In this document: positions 32,101 through 41,640 of the stretch, piece by piece
Layout of the letters: every line of letters begins with the position of its first letter
Numbering within the stretch: the first letter of the stretch is position 1
NCBI GenBank assembly: GCA_032768795.1
Contig: CP136498.1
Coordinates: 434,001-498,000, forward strand
Length of the DNA stretch: 64,000 bases
DNA from: Tremella fuciformis
Taxonomy: Eukaryota > Basidiomycota > Tremellomycetes > Tremellales > Tremellaceae
Reading direction: 5' to 3'
Notes under the pieces: model-generated
Seen by the model: the letters and a program-made list of their open reading frames with translations, nothing else
The model's database searches: none
What the model was told of the DNA's origin: nothing
Position numbers and translations under genes: made by a program

Positions 32101-34381
32101 GGTGGAGTTCCTGGGTTTCGTTCTTAACAAAAACGGCATCAAGATGGACCCAAAGAAGGTGGAGGCGGTACAGGACTGGCCCACGCCTACGAACTTGAAG
32201 GAGACACAGTCGTTTGTAGGGTTCGCCAACTTCTACCGCAGATTCATCAGGAACTTTTCGGTAATAGCCAAATCCTTACACGACTTAACCAAGAAGGGAA
32301 CGCCCTTCCAATGGGGACCCAAACAGCAGGACGCTTTCGATTCTCTCAAGCGAGCGATGACTACGGCTCCCGTACTCAGCCACTACGACCCAAATCTTCC
32401 CCTATTACTAGAAACGGACGCGTCGGACTACGCTCTGGGTGCGATCCTGTCACACACCTACCCAGATGGTACGACCAGACCCATCGCATATGCTTCTCGG
32501 AAGATGGATCCGGCAGAACTCAACTATCCAGTTCACGACAAGGAGTTCCTAGCCATCGTGTACGCATTCAAGAGTTGGCGACATTACCTCGAAGGTACCC
32601 GAGTACGAGTGGTCGTACTATCCGATCACAGAAGTCTAGAGTACTTCTTAACCACCAAGCAATTGACAAGGAGGCAAGCTAGATGGAGCGAGTACATGGC
32701 CGATTTCGACTTTGTCATCCAATATAGGCCAGGCAAACAAGCTACCAAGCCAGATGCCCTGTCCAGACGACCAGACTATCGACCTACGGACACCAAAGCA
32801 ACCACCTTGTCACCAGAACTCAACGCGCACAACTTCAAGGCGTTGCTTTCTTCAGCACAGTACCTGGCAACTAGGGTCGAATACAAGGACCCTATGGCTC
32901 AAGAAGACTTTAAAGGCGCCATGGATGTGCACGAACAACAAAAATACGTGGCTCTTACGAAGAGCCATCCCGAAGAATACAAACACAAGGACGGCCTCTT
33001 CTACTACCACGACCTACCTATCGTGCCCGAGAAGCAACGAACCACGGTCCTCATATGGGCTCATAACCTACCGACGGCTGGCCACCCGGGGGTGGCTAAG
33101 ACCACATCCAGGCTACTTGCAAGATTCTGGTGGCCGAGGATGCGACGAGACGTCAAAACATGGGTAAAGCATTGCGAAACGTGCCAAAAGACCAAACATA
33201 CCAACCAACTACAACCAGGATTACTGCTAGACATACCCGTGGCAGAGCGACCCTGGTCAACTGTATCTACCGACTACATCACCAAATTACCGGACTCCAA
33301 GGGCTATACCAACATCAGCGTCTGGGTAGACCAGCTAACGAAGGCGGCGATCTTTATACCTATCGACAAGCTCGACGCCCCTACCCTGGCGGAGGCGTTT
33401 CTTACGAAAGTCTACCCAAGAACGGGGTTACCAGACCGTATCATCTCGGACAGAGGAGCACAGTACGTGTCAGCTTTCTGGCGCACAGTCACCAGTAAGC
33501 TTGGCTGTGACCTCAAGTTCTCTACCGCGTACCACCCACAAACGGATGGGCAAACCGAAATAGTCAACAAGTGGCTGGGCCAGTACCTACGCGTATATGC
33601 CAACTACGAACAGGACGACTGGTCCGTGCTGCTTCCTACAGCGGAATTCGTATACAACACCACGGTGCACGGAACCACCAGAATGACCCCCTACGATGCT
33701 TGGTACGGCTACACCCCTAGGCAGAATATGACAGACCCATTGGGAAGTTCCTCGCACGAAAGCGAGGAGGGGGTGACGTATACACGCAGGATATTTGAAA
33801 GATTCAAGTACCTTCAAGAACAGATCAAGCACGCACGGGCACAGAACAAACAGCAATACGACCGTAAACGCCGGTTACAGACATTCAAAGTGGGCGACCT
33901 AGTCTTACTTTCTGCTCGAAACTACAGGGGAGCTAGGACATCAGCCAAGCTAGATAACCGGTGGTTAGGACCATTCAAGGTGGCAGCAAAGGTCAACGAC
34001 AACGCATACAAGCTGCACCTCCCCGAGTCCTACAGGATCCACGACGTGATCAACGTGGAATACCTGAAGCCCTTCTACGCCTCAGAGGAAACAAGTACTA
34101 GCCAGTCACAACCTACGCAGTCGCCCGTCAGCGACATAGTGTTAGATGACAACGGTTATACCTACGAGGCGATCCTCGACGAACGAATGGTCAAGGACAA
34201 ACATGGGATTACCTCCAAACACTACCGTATCAAGTGGATAGGATGGCCTATCAGTGACAGTACATGGGAACCAGCGGCAGAGGTGGAAAGCGACCCTGCC
34301 TTCACCACCATGTACGACGCCTACTCAAACTCGGAGAGCCAGAGTAGGAGAAAGAGATTCGTACCTAACAGGTACGCGTGA
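29129..34381 (+). CDS. Gag-Pol polyprotein (Gag, protease, RT, RNase H, integrase, chromodomain)
   Basis: A single 1750-residue frame from the first ATG after the LTR. The frame stays open upstream into the LTR, but no ATG lies there. Visible in order: a Gag domain of the Ty3 type; a zinc knuckle CTYCGKMGHTINNC (residues 439-452); an aspartic protease LLDTGAT with Asp633; a reverse transcriptase with YLDD at 948-951; an RNase H (ETDASD, Asp1097); and an integrase with HHCC (H1312, H1319, C1349, C1352) and D1382, D1441, E1477 (D-x35-E). A C-terminal chromodomain spans about 1679-1735 (HYRIKWIGWPISDSTWEPA). Gag and Pol are fused without a frameshift, as in Tf1-like elements. The chromodomain directs integration to modified chromatin in related elements. 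All key residues are present, so activity is expected. Confidence 0.97.
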   Translation: MSGRPTRQNPTGGAPGIDAQATLPADNSHTSLQIHPQPSSPTTRSSPLSNLEQPLEEQPTTGNSDSRTAPLEAPPTTYPVDTNGVHGSHYLSTRLAEEEIPRVTPFVRGNPPHLSQGPTYQELLDQRTRIEMQLQQMEQARRQPVREPTQPRTSTTEPYMTTTGLNQPVDIKVAAEAAKNIKKPDVFRGDLDRLKLDAFVHQVERYLRIAAPIYPTEELKVIFASGYLRDEAEQWYTGLVDNNQEPTTLVGFMTELRRTFGRHHEEFSAYFELDRLRQGNMSASEYVVKFRTILARTNQSPDTQCMAFYKGLREYLQRELMTQRPRPTFSDFNDLVERTLSIDDADREVRALHPKHPFQGPNPPGRHQGNTRFNTPSQQVRGHFRPKVGLDTASSRESPPRTANKSTTPKPQSGRTFTQQPRGPLSEEERKARIEAGACTYCGKMGHTINNCWTRPQNKLPPHRINVAQTDTTDQTTENHVTGDYAAVNSQEGSMATERVNVRLTPPSEPQKRNLRDRFNRVMAKYKGLHKVIPDLGYQEIQGWNEKNLTPEQAERKTYVAKTQNVVRNYIRKATCRADPSALYLTKTEPLEGSKRTSKEDGVRANYETPTRLFNVPIGLSQIPGETARALLDTGATSNFVDDEYVARHHLPMTKLKRPTPLVMADGRVSEYGLLTHRVQLTVLLGRGFEPYHADFIVSPIRIAHLILGMPFLDKVQPVVDWSARTLAPRDTTDKTPDQATAWLYTAITTAEPPTETELPAEYAHYKDVFDKGQADKLPEHRQFDHAIQLSSDKVPPAGPIYALSPREREELMAYLRENLDKGFIRESRSPAGAPVLFVKKKDGSLRLCVDYRKLNAMTIKNKYPLPLIGDVIDQIRGSTVFTKLDLRGAYNLVRIAEGDEWKTAFRTPFGQYEYLVMPFGLCNAPGSFQLFINHVFHDLLDKYVAVYLDDILVYSKDLEHHTRHVQEVLRRLREYKLFAKLSKCQFHSNEVEFLGFVLNKNGIKMDPKKVEAVQDWPTPTNLKETQSFVGFANFYRRFIRNFSVIAKSLHDLTKKGTPFQWGPKQQDAFDSLKRAMTTAPVLSHYDPNLPLLLETDASDYALGAILSHTYPDGTTRPIAYASRKMDPAELNYPVHDKEFLAIVYAFKSWRHYLEGTRVRVVVLSDHRSLEYFLTTKQLTRRQARWSEYMADFDFVIQYRPGKQATKPDALSRRPDYRPTDTKATTLSPELNAHNFKALLSSAQYLATRVEYKDPMAQEDFKGAMDVHEQQKYVALTKSHPEEYKHKDGLFYYHDLPIVPEKQRTTVLIWAHNLPTAGHPGVAKTTSRLLARFWWPRMRRDVKTWVKHCETCQKTKHTNQLQPGLLLDIPVAERPWSTVSTDYITKLPDSKGYTNISVWVDQLTKAAIFIPIDKLDAPTLAEAFLTKVYPRTGLPDRIISDRGAQYVSAFWRTVTSKLGCDLKFSTAYHPQTDGQTEIVNKWLGQYLRVYANYEQDDWSVLLPTAEFVYNTTVHGTTRMTPYDAWYGYTPRQNMTDPLGSSSHESEEGVTYTRRIFERFKYLQEQIKHARAQNKQQYDRKRRLQTFKVGDLVLLSARNYRGARTSAKLDNRWLGPFKVAAKVNDNAYKLHLPESYRIHDVINVEYLKPFYASEETSTSQSQPTQSPVSDIVLDDNGYTYEAILDERMVKDKHGITSKHYRIKWIGWPISDSTWEPAAEVESDPAFTTMYDAYSNSESQSRRKRFVPNRYA

Positions 34382-34504
34382 GCGTACCTGTCAATAACCT
34401 ACACTCGTTGTTCCAACTACGCGACGGTCATTACATGCAAGAGAACGCATAATTATGTACAACACGCCCCGGAAGAGGAAGGAAGCGCCAACCTACAACA
34501 CCTA

Positions 34505-35432
34505 CTACGCATCGTCATCGGGCTCGGCGTCCTCCTGATCGGTCGCCTCGTCGTCGGATGGGTCCGACTCCTGTGCATAGCCGCCGCGGCCTCTATACTT
34601 GGAATAGTCAACTGGCCTTTTGGGAGACCTGTGCTCCGTCTTGACCTGGAATCCGTCGACTATCTGCCAATTAGCAACCGTAAGTGACCAAATATGCTAA
34701 CGTACAAACAAGGCTCGCCCGACGTACCCCTTCCATCTCTTCTTGTCATGGGCGGTCATGCGGTCAGTAGACGACAGCTCGCTCCGTAGATCCTGCAGAG
34801 TCGAGCCCAGTTCCTGCCAGGCACTTTCGCGAACGGTGCCCCGAGGACGTTTGCCTAGGGCAAGACCGAGCTGGATGTCGCAAGAAACTCCATGCTGGGA
34901 GTGACAACGCACGCAGCTGAGGTAAGCGTAGTTGGCAGGAACAAAACAGTACTTGCGAGGAAACTGCGCGGGACCCGCCTCCTTGGAGTACTATAGCGGC
35001 CACGACACAAGGCTTGCCAGCCTTTTCGCAGGCATTACACTCTGGTAATGAGCCGTGTAATCGCGGAATAGACTCACTGTCGGCGGCCCTTACGATCCTT
35101 AGCCGACCATCCCACGCTGCTATGAATGCCACGGCGGTGCGCATCACATGAGCTCGGTGCCGGCCAGCTTCATCAACCGACATCGCCGCTAAGGTCGAAG
35201 ATAGCTGGTTGGAGAGATCCTACTAGTCAGCGAATACCGCTCAGTAACTGCCACGTACCGCCGCTCGATGCTTGGCCTGAGTGAGGGTCCCGTCAAAGCC
35301 GACATGTCGCGCTCGGTACGTTCTACCGTTGCCTATACGGTATGTAGTCGAATCGTCGTTGGCATCGACGATGGCGTACGAGGCAGGAGGGGATACAGAC
35401 ACGTCTGCGGCGGTGTAGATACGAGCAGGCAT
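34505..35432 (-). CDS. Antisense, spliced accessory protein of element 1 with two zinc half-clusters
   Basis: Exon 1 is 35432-35259, followed by a 39-nt intron (GTACGT ... CTGAC ... TAG). Exon 2 starts at 35219, exon 3 is about 34916-34706, then a 43-nt intron with GTACGT, and exon 4 is 34663-34505. The donor between exons 2 and 3 is unclear; a GT at about 34976 would keep the frame. The product has CNACEKAGKPC (C119, C122, C129) followed by CVRCHSQHGVSC, then a helical Arg/Leu/Ser segment and a Lys/Arg then Asp/Glu-rich tail (SDPSDDEATDQEDAEPDDDA). It lies tail-to-tail with pol, 123 bp between stops, and would be transcribed from within or near the 3' LTR. Introns survive because they are antisense to the genomic RNA. 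Role unknown; a nucleic-acid-binding regulator is inferred. Element 2 has a positional counterpart. Confidence 0.7.
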
Positions 35433-35636
35433 CGTTAACGTACTTGGCAAGTTGGGGTGTCGCTCGAGGATTCAAGAAAGAAGAGAGATGGACGAAGAAC
35501 GGGCGCCCAACCTGGCTGGTTCATATATTACCGCGCCCGTCACTGCACGCCCTACTCTGCAGTTCTCATGTCGACACCCTCACGACCGTCGTCAAGGAGA
35601 CGCCCGTCGCTAGGCTCGGTCGCGACGCCCGAGGAC

Positions 35637-35651
35637 AAAGGAGGAGGCGAC
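35637..35651 (+). promoter_or_regulatory. Polypurine tract of element 1
   Basis: AAAGGAGGAGGCGAC lies directly before the 3' LTR and fits the plus-strand priming site. One or two pyrimidines near the LTR edge make the exact limits uncertain. Confidence 0.65.
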
Positions 35652-35849
35652 TGTAATGGAATACGTCATCACGGACATGTCCGTAGTAGCCGACTACCCG
35701 TGAGAACTCTACATATACAGACTGAGAAGGAGAGGATACCTTCTTCGAAGAATGTATTATTCATCTGTCACCTGGTAACTCATCCTGGCATATCAGTCGA
35801 CCAGCAAGGCAGTCACTCACATACCAACTCGCGTTCACCGATCCCGACA
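35652..35849 (+). repeat. 3' LTR of element 1
   Basis: Identical by eye to 28895-29092. Read on the minus strand it also has a TATA-like TGTATATG, which could serve the antisense gene ending at 34505. Confidence 0.97.
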
Positions 35850-35854
35850 AGGGA
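35850..35854. repeat. Target-site duplication, right copy (AGGGA)
   Basis: Matches 28890-28894 exactly. Confidence 0.95.
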
Positions 35855-36110
35855 TTTCCCATCGCTAATGATGCAGACCTGAACGTTCAGCCCCAGACAA
35901 GCTGCAAGGAGTGAGCACACCTCATAGCCCTCATACTCACCTTTCGAACGCATGTCGATGCTCCCTCCTGGATGAATGCAAGAAAAGACGTGACAGGATT
36001 GAAATGGCATCTATTCTGCTCATAATCATCAGGTGATCATTTTGTCGGTAGACATGATCGCTCAAGCTGTCAGAGGCCAGTTGGCCGGTAGCGGCGGTCA
36101 TTGGTAGCTC
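35855..36110 (-). pseudogene. OTU-domain-like fragment interrupted by element 1
   Basis: Minus-strand sequence resembles an OTU deubiquitinase fold: SDHVYRQNDHLMIMSRIDAI (the helix after the catalytic Cys region) in one phase, and IDMRSKGEYEGYEVCSLLAA followed by GLNVQVCIISDGKS (the WGG-E-x-AL strand region) in another, with a GTGAGT ... TTGCAG intron available between them. The upstream DGNC-type catalytic motif is not seen. Element 1 is inserted directly after DGK, so the remainder lies below 28890, where only a few more codons are open. OTU domains are sometimes carried by Mutator-like transposons, and a MULE transposase lies next door on the same strand. Assignment is tentative. Confidence 0.4.
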
Positions 36111-36179
36111 GTAGCTCTGTAGAAAGCGATGAAGAACTACCAGGGAAGCGAATCTGCGGTATAAGGAGTTGCGGGACGC

Positions 36180-37574
36180 TTAGTATCCACCGTACGTGGT
36201 ATTTCCACAATTAGCCTCTGCTCGAAATCGCTGTTCAGCAGCAAAGGCAAGACCATGAGCTTTACTCGCATCCTCACGTCTCCTGTGCACCTCCCATGTC
36301 GTTATGTCGAGCACAAACTTGTCTCGAGCTCGTTTGTATACCCAGTTCTTCTGCTCCACCGGATTCGAAGTACGATGGCCATAGCGGGTTGTTGGAAAGG
36401 CGTAGTCTGCCCAGAACAGATGAGGAATCGCGTTTAGGTGTTGAGCACAACTGACCATCAGTGTTTGTCGCGCAGCTCCGCAACATACTGCATGTTGAGC
36501 TCTCTCAGACGTGAGAGGGCTATCTCAAGCGACCGACCCCTTGCCCCTTGACCACCTCCCAACATGCAGCTCGAATTTCCTCTCCCCAAAGCTTCACAAG
36601 ATTTCTTTCGATGTGCTTGCAGCAGCAGGCCCGTGTTGCGCCCTCGAGCTCTGCTGCAACAGCTATCGCCAAGCCCTTCTGCCGATCACTCATGGTCACA
36701 GTGTTGCGCTCGTTAAGCCCCTCAAAGGCTTCCCCAAGACTTCGCATGGACCAGTCCCAGTGCACCGTGTCCTCTCGAAGCGTAATGCCGCAGGCCAGGT
36801 TGATGCCCTCCTCATTGGCGACGCTGTCGGCAGCTAGGACAAGGACATACTCGTGCAATGTCTTGGTGAAGGCCGCATCGACAGCGATGAAGGGGCGCAA
36901 GTGTTGCCACGCTTGCCGCATGCGGGACGGCGCAATGAAGAGGCTACTGAGGCGTTGGGACACCGTCTTCATGTGAACTAACGCCTGCAGATCGAGGGTA
37001 AGGATGTGCTGGGCGTAGGACGGGAGAAGCGAGAACTGGTGGATTTGGTGTTCAAGCTCGTTGCCGTTGATCGCAGAGAGAATTCGCAGGGCACTTTCAT
37101 ACGAGAGCTCGCTGCATTCACGATCTCTCCACCACTCGATCACTTGAGCGGGTGTTGTGTCTCGCGTCACACTCATCCCAGAGCGCACCTGTCATATACC
37201 AACATGGCCAACCCTTTCTTCCACATCACGCTCACCTTTGGCTCGATGTAGTCCATAGAATTCATTGTCCTTCGCCGTAACTTTGCTACACCGATGCAGT
37301 GATGCCGAGAGTTGATCTGTCGCAGGACTGCCATGAACGGGCAGCTGGGAACAATGCAGACAAGACGGAGATGGTTGGTACCACGCTTGTCAACCCGCAA
37401 GTTACCTCGCTGTTGGTGCGAAGCAGAGGGAATCCGCAGCTTTGCGTGGGTGATAGAGTCGGAATAGTGACCTTTCTTGAAGGACAAGGCTGTCGTTGTG
37501 GCCCGACAAGCTGTCCTCTGTGGGGAAAGACAGGCTGATAGATAATGCGAGCGAGAACGGGGGAGAGGTGACAA
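36180..37574 (-). pseudogene. Mutator-like (MULE) transposase, degenerate
   Basis: The N-terminal exon (to about 37236) carries a MULE-type zinc-binding domain (LRLVCIVPSCPFMAVLRQIN ... HHC). A 48-nt intron (GTGAGC ... GACAG) leads into the DDE domain: FIAVDAAFTKT (first Asp), ... TVTMSDRQKGLAIAVAAELE (second Asp), CCCKHIERN, then RSLEIALSRLRELNMQ and, further on, HLFWADYAFPTTRYGHRTSN (the C-terminal Mutator signature). Near 36540 the frame must shift by one base to continue, and another shift is needed near 36460, with no plausible intron for the first. So the gene is probably inactive. It ends with a Gly/Tyr-rich tail at 36180. Terminal inverted repeats were not located. Confidence 0.8.
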
Positions 37575-38179
37575 GCGAGGGGCCGGGGTGCAGCTAATGC
37601 GCTTCTGGCCGAGCGATTCCGATCAGAGGGAAGTGGACGGATAGAGACTGACAGTATCCAAGCAGACGTGTATTGATGAGCTCTGCGCCGAGTCACCTCC
37701 CTACCAAGATGCACAGGATGCCTATTGTTTCCCGGTCCAGTGACCTGGATGTCCGAGCTCCAGACGACGGCCAGCCTAGAAGGAGGTCGTCGGCGGATCT
37801 GCGGTATGCTCAGCTCGGTGCAGACATCAGAGCAGACACACGTACGCATGTGATGCTGGGCAGGCCAAAGTGGGACTCTTGACAATCGCGTCAAACTGGC
37901 AGCATAGACAGACGAATAACCCCGGGCTCCGGAGCGGCTGAGCGAAGAGCCGTTTGGGTGCCGCCGCGAAACCGCCATATGCGGGAGAGTACAGTACACG
38001 CAAGGGCAGACGGAAGACCGCGAGGCCTTGATCGCATTGGTCGGACGGGCCAGAGATGTCGTTGCGTAGAAGGAACCCCAGTGGGCCCGGTAGCGGGATA
38101 CCGGTCCCGAATGCTTCACCTGATACAGTGGCATAGCTACCTTTCGTAGATCTGTTTGTCGCTTGCGCTCCTGCGCTGT
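37575..38179. other. 5' flank of the MULE transposase, no gene resolved
   Basis: A 321-codon minus-strand frame spans 37286-38251, but it is Arg/Ser-rich, overlaps the MULE N-terminus in another phase, and looks like a shadow. The region may contain the MULE promoter and terminal repeat. Confidence 0.35.
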
Positions 38180-38813
38180 GCCCCTGCCACGTCGTCTACT
38201 CGTGTGCCCGCCGGATGGCAGATGGACACCCCAGCCGCGACGATATCGCATGTATCATCTCTCCGTCGGCCTATCGCTTCCACCAGGCGCAGTCGCTATC
38301 GATTCGTCACTCGATCAAACCCGCACCTTGTAGCGAGCCGAGCGCATGGACTGTTCTCGCATTCGAAAGCCACAGCTCACTGTGAACAGATGACCTCTCT
38401 CTCAGCTCAACGATGGGAAACATCCGAAACAACTACCTACTCCTTGCCTGTTCCGTAACCTGATACCGCACCCCCGCCGATCCCCCCCGCTTGCCCGCCC
38501 ACAAGCCTGTTGGCTGTTCTCCCGCCTCACCATCGATCCTCACGTCCACCAGATCACAAAGCTTCGTGGGAGCAGATCAGGCTACGGCCAAAGCATCCCT
38601 GACCGCATCCCCATCCCCGTCGAATGCCTTGCCGATAGTGGAGTGGGCGGGAATGGCGCGAAAAGACAACGGTTGGCGAACGACGGAAGACAAGGATGGG
38701 GTCTGGCAGAATTTCGAGACGCCGGAACGTCGTTTGGTACATGGCATGTTTGGCTTCAATGGTCGCCGAGTGCCCAGTCGTTTGTCCTTTGCGGGGCGGC
38801 CCGCTGGATGAAG
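38180..38813 (+). CDS. Unrecognised protein, candidate exons
   Basis: Plus-strand stretches 38182-38382 (MADGHPSRDDIACIISPSAY) and 38491-38811 (SNALPIVEWAGMARKDNGWR, DGVWQNFETPERRLVHGMFG) have protein-like composition. Between them lies a region with GT and AG candidates that I could not phase. No family is recognised. Confidence 0.3.
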
Positions 38814-39096
38814 TAGTACCGGGGAGTGGATGCGTCGAACCAACTTGTTTGTTGGCAAACCTGGCAGAGCGAGGTCGGCTACTGCCTCCAACGGGCGGGG
38901 TATCACTCGTGTTTTGAAGCCGATCATTCCTCTACGTCATGACGTTGTGTACCCGCTGTCCGGCTCGTCACGATGTCTTGTCAAGGGGAATACGGCTTCA
39001 AGCGCGTAGTCAAAAGAGAGAAAAAGGCAACAGCACACCGGTAACGCAAGGGGATGTACTGTAAGATGTGAGATCGTCAGATATACATTCGATCGG

Positions 39097-40545
39097 CTAG
39101 AAATCTATCATACCACCTAGGTCCTCGCATAGTTTCTGCTGACGTCTGTTCCGCAAAATTTGCACGAGATCCCGTACCTTGTTTATCACTGCCCAACCGT
39201 CGTCCAGAGGGGCAACGCCTTTGTCGGGCCACGACACATCGTCCACCGATGCCTCCAAGCCTAGCTCGGCTGCCATTTCCTGCTCCGCCTTGAGGTATCG
39301 CAGGTGAAACGCGAGAATTTGCTGGGGAGCGAGGTGGGGTTTGGATCTGAGTGTCGGTGTGGGTGCTACGATCTTTATGGCGGCTGCAGGAGAAGATGGA
39401 GCATCCGCGGGAGTGATCAGCGGCTCGTGAGTAGGATGGAGTGGTACTCGTGGAGAGGACACGGTCGAAGACAAGGAGGCTAGACGAGATCGAGGCGGAG
39501 TGTGAACTGTGATATGCTTTGGACTCGGCGTCCACGAGGCCTGTGAATCAGCTCTACCGCCTCGAGATTGGGTGCCGTTGGCCCCGCCACGAAGCTCACC
39601 ATTGCTGCTTCAGCCTCGTGCAAGGTTTCGAAGCCCATGCTTTCCTGCAGGTACTGAAAATGCTCGAAGCCAATCCCGTCATCGTTGTCGAAAAAGTCGT
39701 CTAGCGCCGAGCGGAGTTGCCCCGGGTCGCTCAACTCCTCTTCTAGATCCCGACCATCCCTGTACACATCTTCATCCGTCAATCGATCCCGCCGCCAAGA
39801 TGTACATCCAGACTCGCTTCTGGTGTCGCGAGGGGAGGAGCATCCGTCATCTCCTGGGTCAAAGAGGTCGGTCTCCCACTCGTCCTCGTCATCGCCGACA
39901 GGCTCGCTCTGATCAACATCATCCTCGACGTCGTCCGACAAGCTCCGTCGATATGCTTGTAATGCCTTGCTCAGGCCATCGCTCAGCTCCAATTCGACCC
40001 GGGGTAGCTTCCGGTCCAGCGCATCCAGTATGGCCCATGTCGAGTTGCACGGCAGGAATCGGATGATCGGTTTGGATGGTCCGCCGCCCGGAGTGTGGGC
40101 AAAGACCGGGCTCACCCAATCGTGAGTAGGCCGTTGCTCGATGCGGCCCAGCCGTTTGCCGTAAACCAGTCGAGTGATCGGTGCCGTCAGCGGAACCGAG
40201 GAGGAAGAAGGAATGGGGGATATGGACAGGTGATGGTGTACGCGTTGGACTCGTCTCTTCCGCAGTGTGCACGCGAGCTTTTTATGTCGACATCTCGTGC
40301 AGGGGCCCACGATCAGTCCACCCCCGCTGTCCTCCCTTGCGATATCTACGCCCGTCGTCCAGCAGTGAGACGAGTCGGGGCCGAGTTGGCAGGTCTCGCA
40401 TAGGAGAGAAGGATGCCTGAAGAACGTCAACCTGACAGTCCTAGCTGCAAGGTCCGATGTGCACTCACGAATAGGTGTCTCCGGTTTGAGGGATGAAGCC
40501 TACGCGAAGGAGCAGCTCCCTAGGTGCACGATAGTTGGTCGGCAT
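39097..40545 (-). CDS. Split zinc-cluster protein with acidic middle
   Basis: An ATG at 40545 begins MPTNYRAPRELLLRVGF. A GTGAGT intron of about 52 nt (CTTCAG acceptor near 40416) leads to the main exon ending near 39480. The motif is C32-x2-C35-x8-C44, a Gly/Asp-rich spacer of 20 residues, then C65-x2-C68-x6-C75 (CTRCRHKKLAC), followed by a basic stretch (RKRRVQRVHHH). That order, cluster then basic linker, is typical of fungal Zn2Cys6 regulators, although the spacer is long. A strongly acidic middle (DDVEDDVDQSEPVGDDEDEW) could be an activation region. A last exon (39474-39097) adds a Pro-rich part and a helix (ILAFHLRYLKAEQEMAAELG). The junction near 39500 is unresolved. It looks like a functional host gene of the same type as the retrotransposon antisense proteins. 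Confidence 0.6.
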
Positions 40546-40798
40546 CAAGTGGGACGACACGCAGGGTCTTGGTGTTGGTCCGAGGATGAGGGTGGGAACG
40601 AGAATGGTGGATGGACGGGAAAGAGCAAGGTGAGACTGACCATGAGTCATAACCACGTGGTCTCGACTCCACGTGAGTTGTGGATCCATTCGGACTTTTT
40701 TCTATAATACTAAGGGTACCCGCACGGCGTGATCGGTCGTGGCATTTTGATCAGTGCTCACCCGACCTTTATGACAAAACTGCAATCGCTCTGCAGGT

Positions 40799-40915
40799 TG
40801 CTACTCAATTTTACTGATTGCCCCATCTAGTGCATATGATTCTATGGCAGACAAGGAACATATCCTGCAAAGCATGCATCAATTGCTGTGCTCAGTCTGA
40901 AGATCTGGCCATAGG
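40799..40915. repeat. Diverged direct repeat, copy 1
   Basis: Begins with TTGCTACTCAATTTTACTGA and matches 41938-42052 for about 115 bp with many substitutions. On the minus strand both copies encode a related peptide ending MGQSVKLSS; copy 1 has two stops in it. Confidence 0.75.
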
Positions 40916-40999
40916 CCTATGGCGGGCTGATTGTCAGGAAACCGACACGGCATCCTGACCACGAGACTACCACGAGGCAACTTCCGACGGAAACATCCA

Positions 41000-41640
41000 A
41001 AGGATCCTACGAACCGAAGAACGTGAGTACGATAGAACCGTCACTATTAGTCACGAATAACTACGACTTGCTCTTGAAAGCGCTGGAACAACCTGGAGAA
41101 CGATAGAAGGATACGTCTCAGTCTTCCATCGGCCGAGTTGAGATAGGAACGCACGCAAGGACAAGAGTCAGGTCCACGATAACGGAGGATAGAGTTATCT
41201 CACAGTCAGGGCCACGGGGCGGAGACCGAGGACGATAAGGACGACGGGCACGCAAGGAGATTAGATGCAAGCCAGCGCGGAGAGAAGACGATAGAAGAGA
41301 AGAGAGACGACGAGAGAATACTAGAGAGTATTGGGAACGAGTAGAAGCGACTAGGAGAACGATGGAACGATCCACAAAGGACGATGCTAGAAGGATCAGA
41401 GTGAGAGCGGGCGAGAGTCAGCAGATACTTAAGAAGGAAGATCGCAGAGGAAGTTCCTCAGCGATCTAGTTAACTAGTCCTCTAGATAGAACGTCTACTT
41501 AGAGAATCGACCGTACCAGTGACGAGAGATAGATAAGTGAAGTGAGTCTTGATCGCTCCTCACCCAGCTTGGTTCCACTCTACTCTTGTTCGTTACTATC
41601 TGTTACAAATAGTCGTTAATAGTTAGCAGCTTGAACCGAT
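41000..41640. other. Purine-rich, GAGA-type sequence; possible old LTR
   Basis: Long runs of GAGA/GACGA-like sequence, low in pyrimidines on the plus strand, are followed by AT-rich sequence (TTAACTAGTCCTCTAGATAG). No gene is visible. It could be a solo LTR remnant, but I could not find convincing ends or a target duplication. Confidence 0.35.

Larger units (their letters stand above)
28895..35849 (+). mobile_element. Element 1: complete Ty3/gypsy chromovirus LTR retrotransposon
   Basis: The element is bounded by two 198-bp LTRs (28895-29092, 35652-35849) that I find identical base for base, begin TG and end CA, and are flanked by the 5-bp duplication AGGGA. It contains a self-complementary primer-binding site, a single uninterrupted gag-pol frame with all catalytic residues, a purine tract before the 3' LTR, and an extra antisense gene between pol and the 3' LTR. 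Identical LTRs and an intact frame indicate a very recent insertion, and the element looks competent to move. Confidence 0.97.

Noticed and set aside
31681..32229. Antisense open frame of 182 codons inside the RT domain
   Set aside because: It is the complement of a conserved coding region, has no intron signals, and shows the biased composition of a shadow frame.
37286..38251. A 321-codon minus-strand frame
   Set aside because: Overlaps the MULE N-terminal domain in a different phase, Arg/Ser-rich, no motif.
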